A stretch of DNA of 64,000 bases from Opisthorchis felineus (lineage: Eukaryota; Platyhelminthes; Trematoda; Opisthorchiida; Opisthorchiidae). Both the position numbers and the translations under genes were made by a program. Positions 47,291-58,860 of this stretch are shown here, piece after piece (position 1 is the first letter of the stretch; every line of letters begins with the position of its first letter). Where the stretch lies: positions 83,164 to 147,163 of the forward strand of contig SJOL01008415.1 of the NCBI GenBank assembly GCA_004794785.1. The letters are read 5' to 3'. A model generated the notes under the pieces. It ran no database searches and was not told the origin of the DNA. It saw only the letters and a list, made by a program, of their open reading frames with translations.

Positions 47291-47347
47291 GGTAGAGTGC
47301 AAGAACCGTGGCGTCCGCTGAGTCAACGTGGAGAATTTGGCGGGCGG

Positions 47348-47746
47348 TGTATCGTCCATTACTTTGCCATTTAAGATTCCCCATGTTTCTTCTGTCCCTA
47401 TTTGTAACCCTTGCTCCACGTTTGTGTTTATTGCGTCCGTATGAACTGGCGCTTGTTTGTCCTTACCACTTCACCCATTTGGCCTTGAGGTCATCCAGCC
47501 ATTTGTGACCGACCTTATGCACGTGTGACTGTCTCATGTGGGAGCCTGTTTGCTCATTTGGTTTGTACTTTTGTGGTCCTAGTGGGCCATTTGTTGTTGA
47601 CGAGTATCTACTGTCGAGGTTTGTACATTTTGTGAATTGATGTCTTATGTTAATAGTACCATATAGAAACCCAGCTCCGACTTTGTTTTGCCTCCCCGGA
47701 GGTTCTGGTATTACGCGTCACTCGAAGATTTCGTTTGTCTGTTGCA
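47348..47746 (+). repeat. BEL/Pao 3' LTR
   Basis: 399 bp, TGTATCGTCC...CTGTTGCA, followed by the target duplication CCAGC at 47747-47751. From about 47460 onward it is almost identical to the 5' LTR. Confidence 0.92.
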
Positions 47747-47751
47747 CCAGC

Positions 47752-48910
47752 AAAACATGCAACAGGGTAATTTTGAGCTGGAGAAAGCACCGATGGTAAT
47801 GCTTGTTTAAGATTTTTTGGGACAGCAAAAACTATCTTGAGGTTTCCATCACTTTCTACCAGCGGTGTATTTAGGCACCTGGTACTTTAAGAGCTTTTTG
47901 TAACAGGAGGAAGCATGCTGGAAACGGAGTGAATTTAGGTAGTGGGTTGTCTGAGAGTGTCATAAACGTGCTGGATATCGGTGCAGATAAATCATTTGCG
48001 TCATTCCCGGGGGGCAACAGAATATTTGGAGAAGAAACGTAAAAAAATGAGGGGCTCGTAGATGTCGTTTAGCAATAATTCACCGCATAACAAGAAACAA
48101 TGAAGGAATATGTGCCAGATTTGGCTGTTGTCAGTGGGTCACTGCTAGAGGGTACAACACCTGAATTATATGGCTCAAGTTTAAAACTCCACAAAATTTA
48201 ATTCCGACGATCTGTGCTAAGTTTGTCAGGAAACAAAGCATAGCGGTCAGATCCCTTGACGGAGATTAGGAGATTCCAGGTGGGTTAAGCCAACCCAACG
48301 AAAGTTTAGGAGAATACTGAACGGCCCACACAGCGGAGATAATGCGGGATGACTCGGCAAGAGGGAGGATGGAGGCAGCCGGCATTAATTAGATGAAGCC
48401 CGCTGGTACCAGCCGGTGCACCCATTCGATATTGATTCAGATGGTCTCTGGACTCCCTTGCTTGGTGAGATCTTTGGTTGTGGGTGAATAATATCCCAAC
48501 TTATAATTGCTGGCACTACTCCAGTCCCTGGATATTATATTATCATAGCGGTAGAAATTGTAAGCAGGGGAAAAAGTTTCATTATCGGGACTTTTAGCCG
48601 AAAACCAAGTTTCAGTCGCACAAATCAGTTTTTGTCGTACTCTGGCGCAGATGACACAGTGCCCACGAGGTTTAGATAGTAACCAGCAGGCGAGTCAGTC
48701 GATTCACGTAGGAAGATTCTGCTGCCACTTGCGTTGGAATAAGGCACTGTTGGAGCTTGGAGAGGATTGGTTGGGGCTGTCTGGGCATATTTTCGGGGTC
48801 CACTCAGATCCATGAAGGTTAGGTTTTCGAAGGTACATGAGGAGCGGAAGCGCAGAACGGCAGGCCTTCGGTAGAAAATCTTTGTTGGCTGTCACTGTAG
48901 GCAAGAAAAG
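47752..48910 (-). pseudogene. LINE copy D: endonuclease relic interrupted by the BEL element
   Basis: On the minus strand, KLICATETWFSAKSPDNETF (48640-48570) contains the endonuclease TETW box with its Glu. After a shift come PAYNFYRYDN and, near 48310-48250, GWLNPPGIS, matching the GDFNLPxISW box of copy A (GDF replaced by GWL). 48904-48670 may be the leader. Base composition (G/A-rich plus strand) matches antisense copies of this family. The BEL insertion at 47747 cuts the copy. Confidence 0.6.
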
Positions 48911-49138
48911 TTGCAGAATAAATTTAGATTATAAGCCAGTTTGGTTTGGCGAAAAGAACTAGAGGACTCGGCGGAAAATATCTGCTATTCAGAGGGGTGT
49001 TTCTTTAGGAGCTGCAGGTTTATCTTGCGGTGTCGCGACGGTTTAATTAACTGTCGAGCGTCTCGATCTTTTATTCTGAATGAGAGACCACAAAAATCAA
49101 AGGGTATATACGCACAAAGTTGTAGTGTGTACCACTAA

Positions 49139-51690
49139 TAATAATAATAATGTTTATTCCCAACTGGTGGGTGGCATGCCGTCAGGCATGATCATAATAT
49201 TACAGTCAGAATAAAAAAATGACTGGCGGGGTTTGTGGGTACAGGGGAATGCTCGGAAAGCGGACGTTGTCATAAACATTGGGCATTAATAATAATAATA
49301 GTAACTTGTAGGAAGCATGCTGATTGAGGCATGATAAGGTCGTTACAACCTGAACGCGGCAGGTAACAACACGACGGGCATGCCTATTACGTGAAAAGTC
49401 ACCACAGTTGTGGGAACCGAAAAAAACGAGGACAATCGGCATGAGGTACGACTAGTTGAAAGATGAGGCCTGCTGACCTGAACTAAAACTGGAAACCGTT
49501 GCAGGTCATGAGTGACCTTGGGCGGTCGAGTAAATGGCTAGGGTTACCAAATGCAAAAATAAAGATGGAGGTAGAAGAATTCGATCTGGAGACAGATGGC
49601 AATTTTTGTCTCAAAAATATGGTTTAAATTGAAACTGAGTAGACTCGCTGGTGTCACTGTTGCAGGTAGGTCAGGTGTAAAAGGTAGTGTTGATGAAGAG
49701 ATAGTGCAAATGCATAGGGCTAATCGAACACCGTAAATGCATTGGAACTTTTGGAAGAGGCAAACCGAAATTGCGGCAGGAATCTAGGTTGGTTAAGTCC
49801 AAAAGATATGTTCAGTGGTTTAGAACGAGGCGGTTTGGCCCAGGTGAAAAAAATGTTTGTGATTGCGATTACAGGCCCAGGCGGGCAAGAGGCTGCGGTC
49901 GAGATTCTGAAGAAAGTAGTTGCGGGAGTGTCATCAGACTGGGTATGGCAGTGCCATGTCATCATTGCACTGACATACTTCGGTTTCTGGACAGCCCCGT
50001 AACGGCCGTTAACGTTGCCGCAATCGAACAGGGGATACGCATTTCCGTGGCAGCTGGATGCGGGTTAGACGAGGAGATTGACATAAATAGAGTCAGGCCG
50101 ATGCAGAGTCACGGGAAATTTCCAATCAGTAGGAGGACATGTGGGTGTAGACCGCGGGCAAGCCAGATTGAATGAATAAAGGTTGCACGGGACGTTTGCG
50201 CAACTACATCGAAGTTTGAAGCTTGGGAAGAGGGGGGATGAGGAAGGAATAGGATGAGAGCAGTAGCGTCTGGTGAGTGCCATAAGGCAGCAGATAAAAC
50301 GGTGTTCAATAGAAAAAATATATATAAAAGCGGATGACTGCGAACTAAACGAACCCAGGAAGAGGTTTACTTTGTTGGCTGACCTAGAAGCCAAGTACTA
50401 GCTGGGCCGGGGTAGGTGCCTAATTTTGGGAAGGTAAGGACTTGGCCGCCGAGGCAGGGCGGCTAGCCGTTGGACTAGTTGGAACAGGCGATTACATGGT
50501 GAGAATGCATGGCGGTAGTTTTTAGCGCAGCAAAAAAATCCAACCAAAGGGTCTTTGTTGTGCAAAGGGGGTGGTAATGTAAACAGGGGCAGCAGACAAA
50601 TAGTAAGCGATTGGGCATCAGCTTCTGAGATAATGGATCAGAACCGCAGTTTAACTGGAATCTACTAAGTCAACTCAACAGGAAGGTAAGAGTATGGGTC
50701 GCCAGTCACTGAGTCACTGCTGTCAGCTCCAAGAAGCGAATGATGCATGGCAAAAACAGTCATTAGGCGCTAGCTGTGACTACTGGTAATCAGGAAATAA
50801 TGCGAAATTTACGTTTTATGTGTATATGATTGCTTCAAAAAACGCGTGTTATGCCTGGATGATGAAGTGGAATTAAGGTGGTGCAACCCAACTAAGACGA
50901 AGGTGGCCACGCCTTGCACGTCGATGTTAGCTGTGAGCCTCGCCCAGTACCTCCAGGCTATACATGAAATGTTTTAAAGAAACGAAAGGACTGCTGTCAT
51001 TCGTTTGTATTCCTTGGTGTTGCCAGACAGGTGACAACCGTGGCGAGTCCAATCCAGCTGCAGACAAACAACAACGGTGCTGTTCAATGGTTTTCCCGAA
51101 TTAAAGGCCAGGCTGAGAACCACCAGCGATGGGCGATGCACCCGTGCTACTGGAGGGGTGGCGGGTATACGAACGCACCACGGCGCAACGTAACAGGGCG
51201 ACCCTCCCTGCAGGGCGTACCCGTCCACCACACGGGGTTTTCATCCCTCGTGCATGCTACCAGATCTGCAGGGTGACAATCCACCAAGCAGTCATAATTG
51301 CGGTTTGTGCATTAATAATGATAAAAACTCCAGCTACCAGATATTTTATTCGGTCGGGGGAAAGCCAGGCCAATAAAACAGCTCAGTCATTTCGAACAAG
51401 CAAACGGCAAACAGCCACTGGAAGAGGCAAGTCGCGGAGGCAAATGAAACGGCAGCTACCTTTTTGACCATGGGAGTAGAATGTAGATGTTTAGGGCCTG
51501 CGTACTATGGCTAAACGACGAAGAAGCGCTCGTGGGAACCACCATGTCAAGTAGAGGCGCACCACAGTGTTATGTGTATGTGTGAATGTGTGGGCTGTCG
51601 AAACAAAAAGGTATTTCATTCGTTGCGCAGCTTCAGACCCACTAGTTGATGTGCGTGCACTGCATGTGGTCAAAGGATGCGGAATGGTTC
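49139..51690 (-). repeat. LINE copy B: 3' untranslated region only
   Basis: Starts at 49139 with the reverse complement of the ATT tail (AATAATAATAATGTTTATTC). It runs collinearly with copy A 43415 back to about 40865. Matching blocks are at 49150-49210, 49690-50010, 51031-51290 and 51300-51690. Coding sequence is absent: the copy is 5'-truncated just after the position of the stop codon. Open frames within it (for example 51231-50974) are short and broken in copy A. Confidence 0.8.
51157..51252 (-). ncRNA. second copy of the candidate structured element
   Basis: Long stem: GGTGG (51157-51161) and CGGGTA (51162-51167) pair with TACCCG (51218-51223), a bulged T (51224), and CCACC (51225-51229). 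The neighbouring hairpin (51231-51252) has one mismatched pair compared with copy A. Same order and spacing as 41277-41371 when read on the minus strand. Confidence 0.4.
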
Positions 51691-54600
51691 CGAACGGTGA
51701 GGAAATAAGGCTTCGGTTTGACTAAGGTTAGTTAAATCCAGTAAAAGCAATGCACCAAACATTAAATGGAGCTGACAAAGTCATTCAAGGATGGGACCAG
51801 GCTTGTCAACAGACATACCGAAGAGAATTCATAATGATGAGAATGGAAGTAAGATACCCGGGAAAATTACGTGGATGACCAAACCACGTTTGGTTTGATA
51901 AAGTTATTTTCACATTCCCCTCACAGTGCCAAAATAAAGTCCCCTCAGAACCTGGGTCAGTGAACTGGACTGTAGCTGTTGGCCCCCAGGGGCGGGTTAG
52001 AGTCCACCCAGGGAGAACACTGTTGCGTGGGATTTATGGTCCCCTCTATTCCAGTATAATGTGCTGCCCCTGCAGCTAAGAGAATAGGCCTTGTGCAAGT
52101 TTCAAAATTCAAAGCATCGCCAACATTCCGGTTTGTATGCTAAGTAGCGGTACATGATTAGGCGGCCTCCGCATTATTGACATCTGCGGCACCCGTGCAG
52201 TTTAGGCCGGGCGCCAGCCAGATACCTGACTGATTCACAGACAAGACGCATCTATACTGCTCTCCGGTTAAAAGTTCTGCACAAGGGCAGCGTCGTATTT
52301 TAGCTGACACGGTATTCGGGATACTGCAGCACATTTTTTTGACGAGACTCTGTCCAGAAGACCTGATTGTACTGCATGAAAGCCTATGTCTTTAACTGAG
52401 CACAATGTGATGTTTATGGAAAAACACTGGGTTGACAGTAATTTAGATACCGCATCCATCTTATGAGCCCCAAAGTCTCCAGCGATCTTGTGAATAATGC
52501 GCCCTTCCAAGGTAACTGGCTTCCTCTGGTGATGCGTGCAATGTTTCGTTCATGATCCCCAGGCTAATGCGTATCATTTAACGGGAGAATTTCAGTGGAC
52601 CATTGTACAATAAGTGTTAAAAGCACTAGATATTAAACATCAGCTCCAGAAATTGGAAGGGGCGCCGTGTATTTTGACGGAGCAACCAAAGCCCGATAGT
52701 TGACTTACTTTTAGGTAAACCGGAAGGCTGAGCCGCAAATCTCATTATCAATCCCAGTCGCGCGTTTGGGAGCAAATATTCTGAATATTAGCTCTCACGA
52801 GTTTTCTTAAAACCTTGCATCATCCGCAAATGCATGTCGCGAACGGTTTAACTGTTTTACAGGTCTAATGACAAGTGATGAAAAAGGAGCGGACTGTGAA
52901 CCGTACCCTGGGAGACAGAGCTATCGTCATATTACAGACGAAAGTTTACTTCCTCTGCTGGGACGCAAAATTTTCTCCGAGTTTTGCATAATCATCCCTC
53001 TGAACCGTTTGAGGCGTATTGCAACAAAATGAGCTTCAGCAGTGATTGTTTATATTCTTATGAACAAAAAACTTATCCCAAGTCCAAATCACATAAATCA
53101 GGCTTATTCGTACGACATGAAAACCTAAGTCTTTTAAAAGCACATCGGCTGTGATAGGCAATGATATTTTCAACAAAGTTATGCCAACATAGTAAAAGGA
53201 GACTATGGTTCCCAGGAACTTTCGACCGTTTGCCCTTCAAAACCCGCTGCCGATGAAGATACAGGAGTGGTTGGTGCACTGTCCGAAGTCAAATCTTGTC
53301 CTAGCTCCTGATGGATGGATGGTACCGCATCCACACTTCGGTGATTTGAAAAATAGCTGTCTTTGAGCCGTTTTTCATACAAATTGCTGTTGATATGTAC
53401 TGTTCCCCAGGTAACCAGCTGCAGTGCGGCTGAATTGCCATCATCTGTGGATGCTGACTTAGCATCATCTTGAGTTTCTAGACGCGCAAAACCGTTTCAT
53501 TGTGTTCAGTCCATCCGGCGTTTTTGTGTAGAATATACCACGAACATATATGGACACACGTACATGGATAACCCGGGGTCATCCACAAATCTGATAAATT
53601 TTTCTTTGGAACTTTGTCTCTTGTTCCGAATTTCTCCTGTATCATCTTCCGTTTACCTTGTATTCCCAGTCTGTATCTAACTGCTGTTTTTCGATCTTTT
53701 CTGCCTAAAGGGAAGCGATACATATTTGGAGGTAGAAACCTACAGTTTTATTGCTTTATTAAGGCCGTAGATAGCAAAGGGGTCAGCTGTTAGCTTTATT
53801 GTCTTTGCCTGAGTTAATGACGAGTCGTCGTCCGAAGATGAGATCGAGGGCATACTGCATACGGATGTGAGTGAACATTTGAGCACTCCTACTCAACCAC
53901 GAACTCATTCCTATCTTTGCTGCGCGACGTGGCCACAAGTGTTCTTTGTGCCTTACAGCCTGCTTTTCTTTTCTTTTTCTGGTAACAAGTTTCGTACCGC
54001 AGCCCTACACTGTGGGTCATTCTGTTAACTATGGGTCCATATATGGAGCATATTAGTTGTTATGCCGTTCCACCCAATTTTAGGGGTTAATCTATTGAAT
54101 GGCTGATTGTCTAGGAGAGCCGCCGGGGATAAAGTAAATTGAGTTTAGTCTTGGAGTTCCCAATGAGCAAAAGCGAACCAACAGTTTGACACGGCCTTTT
54201 ATTGATGAAGTTAAAGCATCCTTGGTTAAGCCATTGTACGCATTCGCCAACTGGGTGTATGATCTAACACGGGGAAGAAATTCAGAAACCCAGTATCATG
54301 CAAAACGTTGAGCTGCCTTTTTAGGTTTAGTGGAAACATGGAAAATGTTTTGATTCCCATTATCCACCGAGATATATTGAGAAACCCGTTCAACCCAATA
54401 CTGGGAGGCCTGACGTGAAAACAGAGCCGTAAGACCTTGCCGGTCAAGGGTTGTAGATTGTTCCCAGCAATCTGTTGGACCACGCTGAGTTAAGCGCAAA
54501 ACGCCAAAAGCCAAACGGTTTAAATGGAGGTTTATCCACTGTACTATAAATACAGTAATAAAATAACAAAACCATACAAACCTAAAATCGTGGGACTATG

Positions 54601-54989
54601 CCGGCATCTATACACTGGTTTAGGAACTGCTAATTTCTACTGGATCCCAAAGTTCACACCGACTCAAAACCCCGTGTTTACAAGACAGCGAAACCACATG
54701 TTGACTTAAACAACACGTCCGATGACAAGGTCTAAGAAGGGTTTATGTTCGGGTCAAAAACAAGAAAGGTGGTATAGGAGCAAAACTAAAGTAAAAATTG
54801 GGGTATTGCGTTGTACGAAATAAAAATAGAAGAAAGGAATCGACCCCGCCCCCCAAAGCCAGGATGGCTTCCTCTAATCTACCAACTCAATCCACCGCAT
54901 GCACGAAAGAGATCAACGAGATTGGTGCCATTGCCCTAGCCACAAACGCCTCCATCAATCTGCAGCGTGCGCCTATGGTGGGTGAGCAG
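51691..54989. other. no gene supported
   Basis: No recognisable domain, repeat end or exon series. The stretch next to 54990 would be the 3' side of the BEL integrase relic; its purine-rich minus strand near 54850-54862 could be a polypurine tract, but no LTR was identified. Confidence 0.4.
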
Positions 54990-56240
54990 CTAGCTGCCTT
55001 CTACTCTTTCCAGTAAACAGACGTGACGTATATCCCGCCCAACCTTACCCGAGGTAGTCTTTACTAATAGTTCCCGAACATGGCCATCACTCCGGGCTTG
55101 AAATCCACTATGACGCCTTTCTCCCAGTGTCCGCGACTTGGATTTTTGCCGCCGAATAATACGAAGTCTCCAACTCGAAAATCCCGACGGTTTCGCATCC
55201 ACTTGTGTCGTAACTGTAATAGCGGAATGTACTCCTTCAACCATCGACGCCTAAACGTACCCGCCAACACTTGTCGCCGTCTCCAACATCGGGTATAACT
55301 GTCGCGTATACTGACCACATCACCTGACAATTCGAGCTGTCCCCGCAACAATGACAAGTGACTTGGGGTCAGCACATCTGAGTCTGGATCATCATAGCGA
55401 GATACACTTGGACGGTTATTTAAAGTACGCGTCACATCAGTTGGGAAGGTAGACAAAGATTCGTCGGCCGACACCTGTTTGCGGGAGGCCGCACTCAGTA
55501 CTCAGCTTATAGATCGTATCTGACGCTCCCTTACTCCTTCGCGGTGACTGCTATGGGATGGATTGAAGTGCCATTCAATCCCGTGGGCTATCAGTTCCTC
55601 ATTAGCGAGATCGCATTCTAGCGACTTCAGAAATCGCCGAAGTTCTAGTTCGGATCCAACGAAGTTGCTACCTTGGTCACTGTGCATTTCTTTTGGTGAA
55701 CCACGGGAAAGTGCCATAAGAATCGAGTCAATCGATAGGAAATGAGCTACCTCGATGTAAAGGGCATGCGTCTTCAAACAGGAAAAGATACGCCCGTATC
55801 GTTTCCTTGTCTGTCGTCCTTCGCGTACAAAAAAGGAACCAAAATAGGCCACACCAGTGGCGGCAAAAGCGTAATCGGGTTCAACTCTGCAGGGTGGTAA
55901 CGGTGCCATCAACTGTTCCGCTGGCTTCATCAACGTTGTTTTACTTGACAAAGACCTACGCACAAGCCTTTTAACTGCGGCTGCCCCCTTGACAACCCAA
56001 AATTTCTGACACATGATAACTAGAACGTGCGACGTGCCCATATGTCATTCCAACTCATGGTAGTGTCTAATCAGGCAATGTGTCACGGGATGTCGACTAG
56101 GAGGTATGGTGCTGTCTAAGGAAATTGCGTGATCAAATCTCCAAAATCTTGCCAAGTCCCTGCAGTGTATTAGCAGGGTCAGCGGTGAAATAGCTCGCCG
56201 GCTAAACCCTGTTTGAACAAGGTCCATAAAAGTATCAGCC
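54990..56240 (-). pseudogene. BEL/Pao integrase relic (second element)
   Basis: Minus strand from 56240. The zinc-binding region has HPVTHCLIRHYHELE then GTSHVLVIMCQKFWVVKGAA, with the later Cys pair lost (RSLSSK). In the core, the first catalytic Asp is Ala (TGVAYFGSF; family VDYFG), the second is present (MHSDQGSNFVGSE), and the Glu is present in HREGVRERQIRSI. After a break near 55500, LLRGQLELS...TRCWRRRQVL and RRRWLKEYIPLLQLRHKW lead to RVGDFVLFGGKNPSRGHWEK and finally LVKTTSGKVGRDIRHVCLLE (DUF5641 end, about 55000). Unlike the 44-47 kb element, it keeps the integrase but no gag, protease or RT is seen nearby. Confidence 0.85.
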
Positions 56241-56263
56241 CCAGTTGGCGGCGACGCTAATCC

Positions 56264-58860
56264 AGGTAGACTTCCTAACCAATGGATCTGAGGCCGGCAA
56301 CAAACTTCGTAGCAGCTCTTTGGACAAGCTCAATAAGGGTAACGCCCCCTTGTGCTCCGATTAGAAAAGTTCGTTGGATTATTCAAAAAGCGATGCGACG
56401 TAGGCTAAATGCATTGTCTGGAAGTCCTCGGGGGTGTTTTGGTCGGTGATGTGTCAAATAATCCGAAGAACAGCTACCCCTTTTGAACCGATTTTTGTAA
56501 TACAATGAAGAGGACACGATTGGCATGTAGCTTTCTAAAATCTTCTGGTTCATTATCCTCGCGCACGAAAACGGCTTTCGCTGAGCCTCCACCGAAAGTC
56601 ATATGGGCGAATTTTTGGCCACTTAGAGAAAGGTGCCAGTCTAATCACTGCTGCTTTGCGGCGCCGACGTCCGTTCGAAGGGCGCTGACGTTGGAGTCCA
56701 AAAATCTACGGCTGTCATCCAAAAGCGTACATGGACTTAAAAGCTCACCCGAAAGGTCGCTGACGTAGGTCAGAAATAGAAGCTATCCAGAGGAAGAATG
56801 GAGACCACCGCAGGACAAGAGGAGGTTGATCCGACTCTTATTTGGTTCATTCTCCTTAAAGAAAAAATATTATACTGGCTCAGAACTCCCTCCTGAATCC
56901 CATAAGCTTCAGTTTATGGAGTAGTGAAGCGTGTGGAGCTCGACTAAATGCTTTTGAAAAATCGAAGAATTGGTTTGGACGATAGCCCCGCGTGTCTGGC
57001 TTGTGCTAGTCCATCCATGAATGCGGGCACGTTGGTCACGCAAGAACGGTTTGGGAGAAATATATGCTGGGCCAGTAATGCCAAGTTGCTAGTACTGATT
57101 TAGAATGATTAGTTTTAGAATGCAGTCCATCACCCTGCACGGTATGCTATGCCGAAAGTAAGTGGCCACCAGATTGCTGTGGCAGTCACTTCCTCCCAAC
57201 CAGAAGGAAGGTAGCCTCCCTCAGACGACCGAAGAAACATCAGGGCGGAATGTTTTGCCAAGCTGAGTAATATTTCCTTTAAGATCCCTGGCTGCACTCC
57301 ATCCAGCCTCACCGAGCCCAGGAGTTGTCTTGCGCGAGAACTTACAACAATCAACCTTCGTGGAAATTGCGCTGGTTGGAGTCTGTTTACAGTTCTGTCT
57401 TGACAAGGACGGATATGAGGAGGTCACTGTCGCATAACATGCGCTATTCCGTGTTGCCTGCTTGCTCCAGTAGTGCTGCCCTGCTAGTCGAGGGTACTTT
57501 GTTGTTGTCTCTTGAGGAAAGGAGACGGGCTTGTTTCATTGGTGGCATCATGTTCTAAAATAATACATTTTTGTTAATCCGAGTAATAGTAAGTACCATG
57601 ACCTGCCTTCCTAAGTTCAAATAGCGGATTACATAAACGCAGCGGTTTCGCCCGCTTGTCTTCTGAGTTTTATGCAGTTATCTCTTTGAAGATGAGTTTG
57701 GATATCATTTCCAGAAAACACCAAATCTACCTAGGTACATTCTTGTTCGGTGAAATGCGCGCTGATTTCCCTGAAACAAACACTGCACCCGCTCTGTGAA
57801 TTTTTCAGACAATGGCCTTGTGGGTCTTCTTCACTGAGGCCGGTTTCTGTTTAATATGGTCAGGAAAAAAATTATCCCCAAGATGTCCGTAAGGCAGAAG
57901 CTCCGGATACACGTTTGAGGTTCAGAGCTCCTGCCTCAGTGTCAGATAAAGGTAAGAGATAGCACATTGTGGTCGCTTTATCCCAGGGGGCTTACTCATC
58001 ACCTAATCAAAGCAGCGTCTTTTATTGATAACGATCGGATCCAGAAAAGATGGTAGTTGGCCCGCACGGTGTCTGATGGGTGCTTCGGCTTGCTCAGTCC
58101 GAGCCCCCTGTTGCATGAAGTTAGTCAGCACTGCTGCAAAATGTCCACTAGATCCGACGTGCTGGAACGTCACCCAGGAGTCCTTGCTAGGTCCAAAGCC
58201 ACATGCTAGCAGAAGGTATCTAAGGCGGTAGCTGGAGGAAAACTGCGCAAGATTTTGTGTCAGAGCGTGCCTGGGAGACGACGGTAAACAACTCCAAGAA
58301 AGAAATTCGGTCGCGAAAAGGAGAAGTTAAGTCCATAACATATCAAACGGGGGCGCAGAAGTGGTGTTGGAGGGGACAATCGGAGTCGACAAGTTCGGAA
58401 ATAAGTATGAAGCAACTCCATCTACTTTCAGCCTCTCAAGTCAGCCCGAAAAATGGAGTAAACATCTACCGAGATTTTGTCACAAGGAACGCCTGCGGTG
58501 AGCCATGTCTCTGTGAATGTTACCACCTCAAGGCAAACCGCTTGTTAAATATCGGAAAGCTTGATTAAAACCCGTAGGCCGTTTGTGGAGAAGCATATCA
58601 ACACTTTCCACTCCAGAGAGGTTTCAGAACATCAAAGAAGTTAGCAAATTTAATAAATCTACGCCGGGTTTGATTCTAATACTTGGAAGGAGCCTGCGCG
58701 GGTTAATTTCTACTAAAACCCTCGAAATGTTCTTTGAGACATCAGTAAACGACCTGGTTTTTACGACAGAGCTCCCTCAAAGGACGACCAGCCGTAGACT
58801 GGCATCAACCACGTTGGCCAATTACGAATTCGTCTTGAGCCTACCTTAACAAAGGATAGC
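56264..58860 (-). mobile_element. CR1/SR1-like LINE, second diverged copy
   Basis: Collinear with 25905-28500 on the same strand. Matches include GGATCTGAGGCCGGCAACAA (56284) against GGATTTAAGGCCGGCAACCA (25915); the RT fingers RLDGVQPGILKEILLSLAKH (57320-57260); the region before motif A near 57050; and GATGGTAGTTGGCCCGCACG (58050) in the endonuclease. Stops and indels are frequent; the FADD box is not recognisable. At 57890 it lacks the 55-bp RTE insert of the first copy. It directly adjoins the BEL integrase relic. Confidence 0.75.

Larger units (their letters stand above)
44114..47746 (+). mobile_element. BEL/Pao LTR retrotransposon, internally deleted
   Basis: Bounded by two LTRs (44114-44508 and 47348-47746), each starting TG and ending CA, and by 5-bp target duplications CCAGC (44109-44113 and 47747-47751). 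The interior encodes gag-like protein, two zinc-binding clusters, aspartic protease, a short start of pol, RNase H and the last part of integrase, in BEL/Pao order. It lacks the RT palm and the integrase core. The 3.6-kb length fits a non-autonomous deletion derivative. Purine-rich sequence just before the second LTR (about 47331-47347) may be the polypurine tract; no convincing tRNA primer site was found after the first. Confidence 0.92.

Noticed and set aside
29930..51690. Large-scale strand asymmetry (C-rich plus strand to about 43.3 kb, G-rich from 47.7 to 51.7 kb) as a replication or transcription domain signal
   Set aside because: It follows the orientation of copies A, C (plus) and B, D (minus) of one LINE family with a C-rich sense strand.
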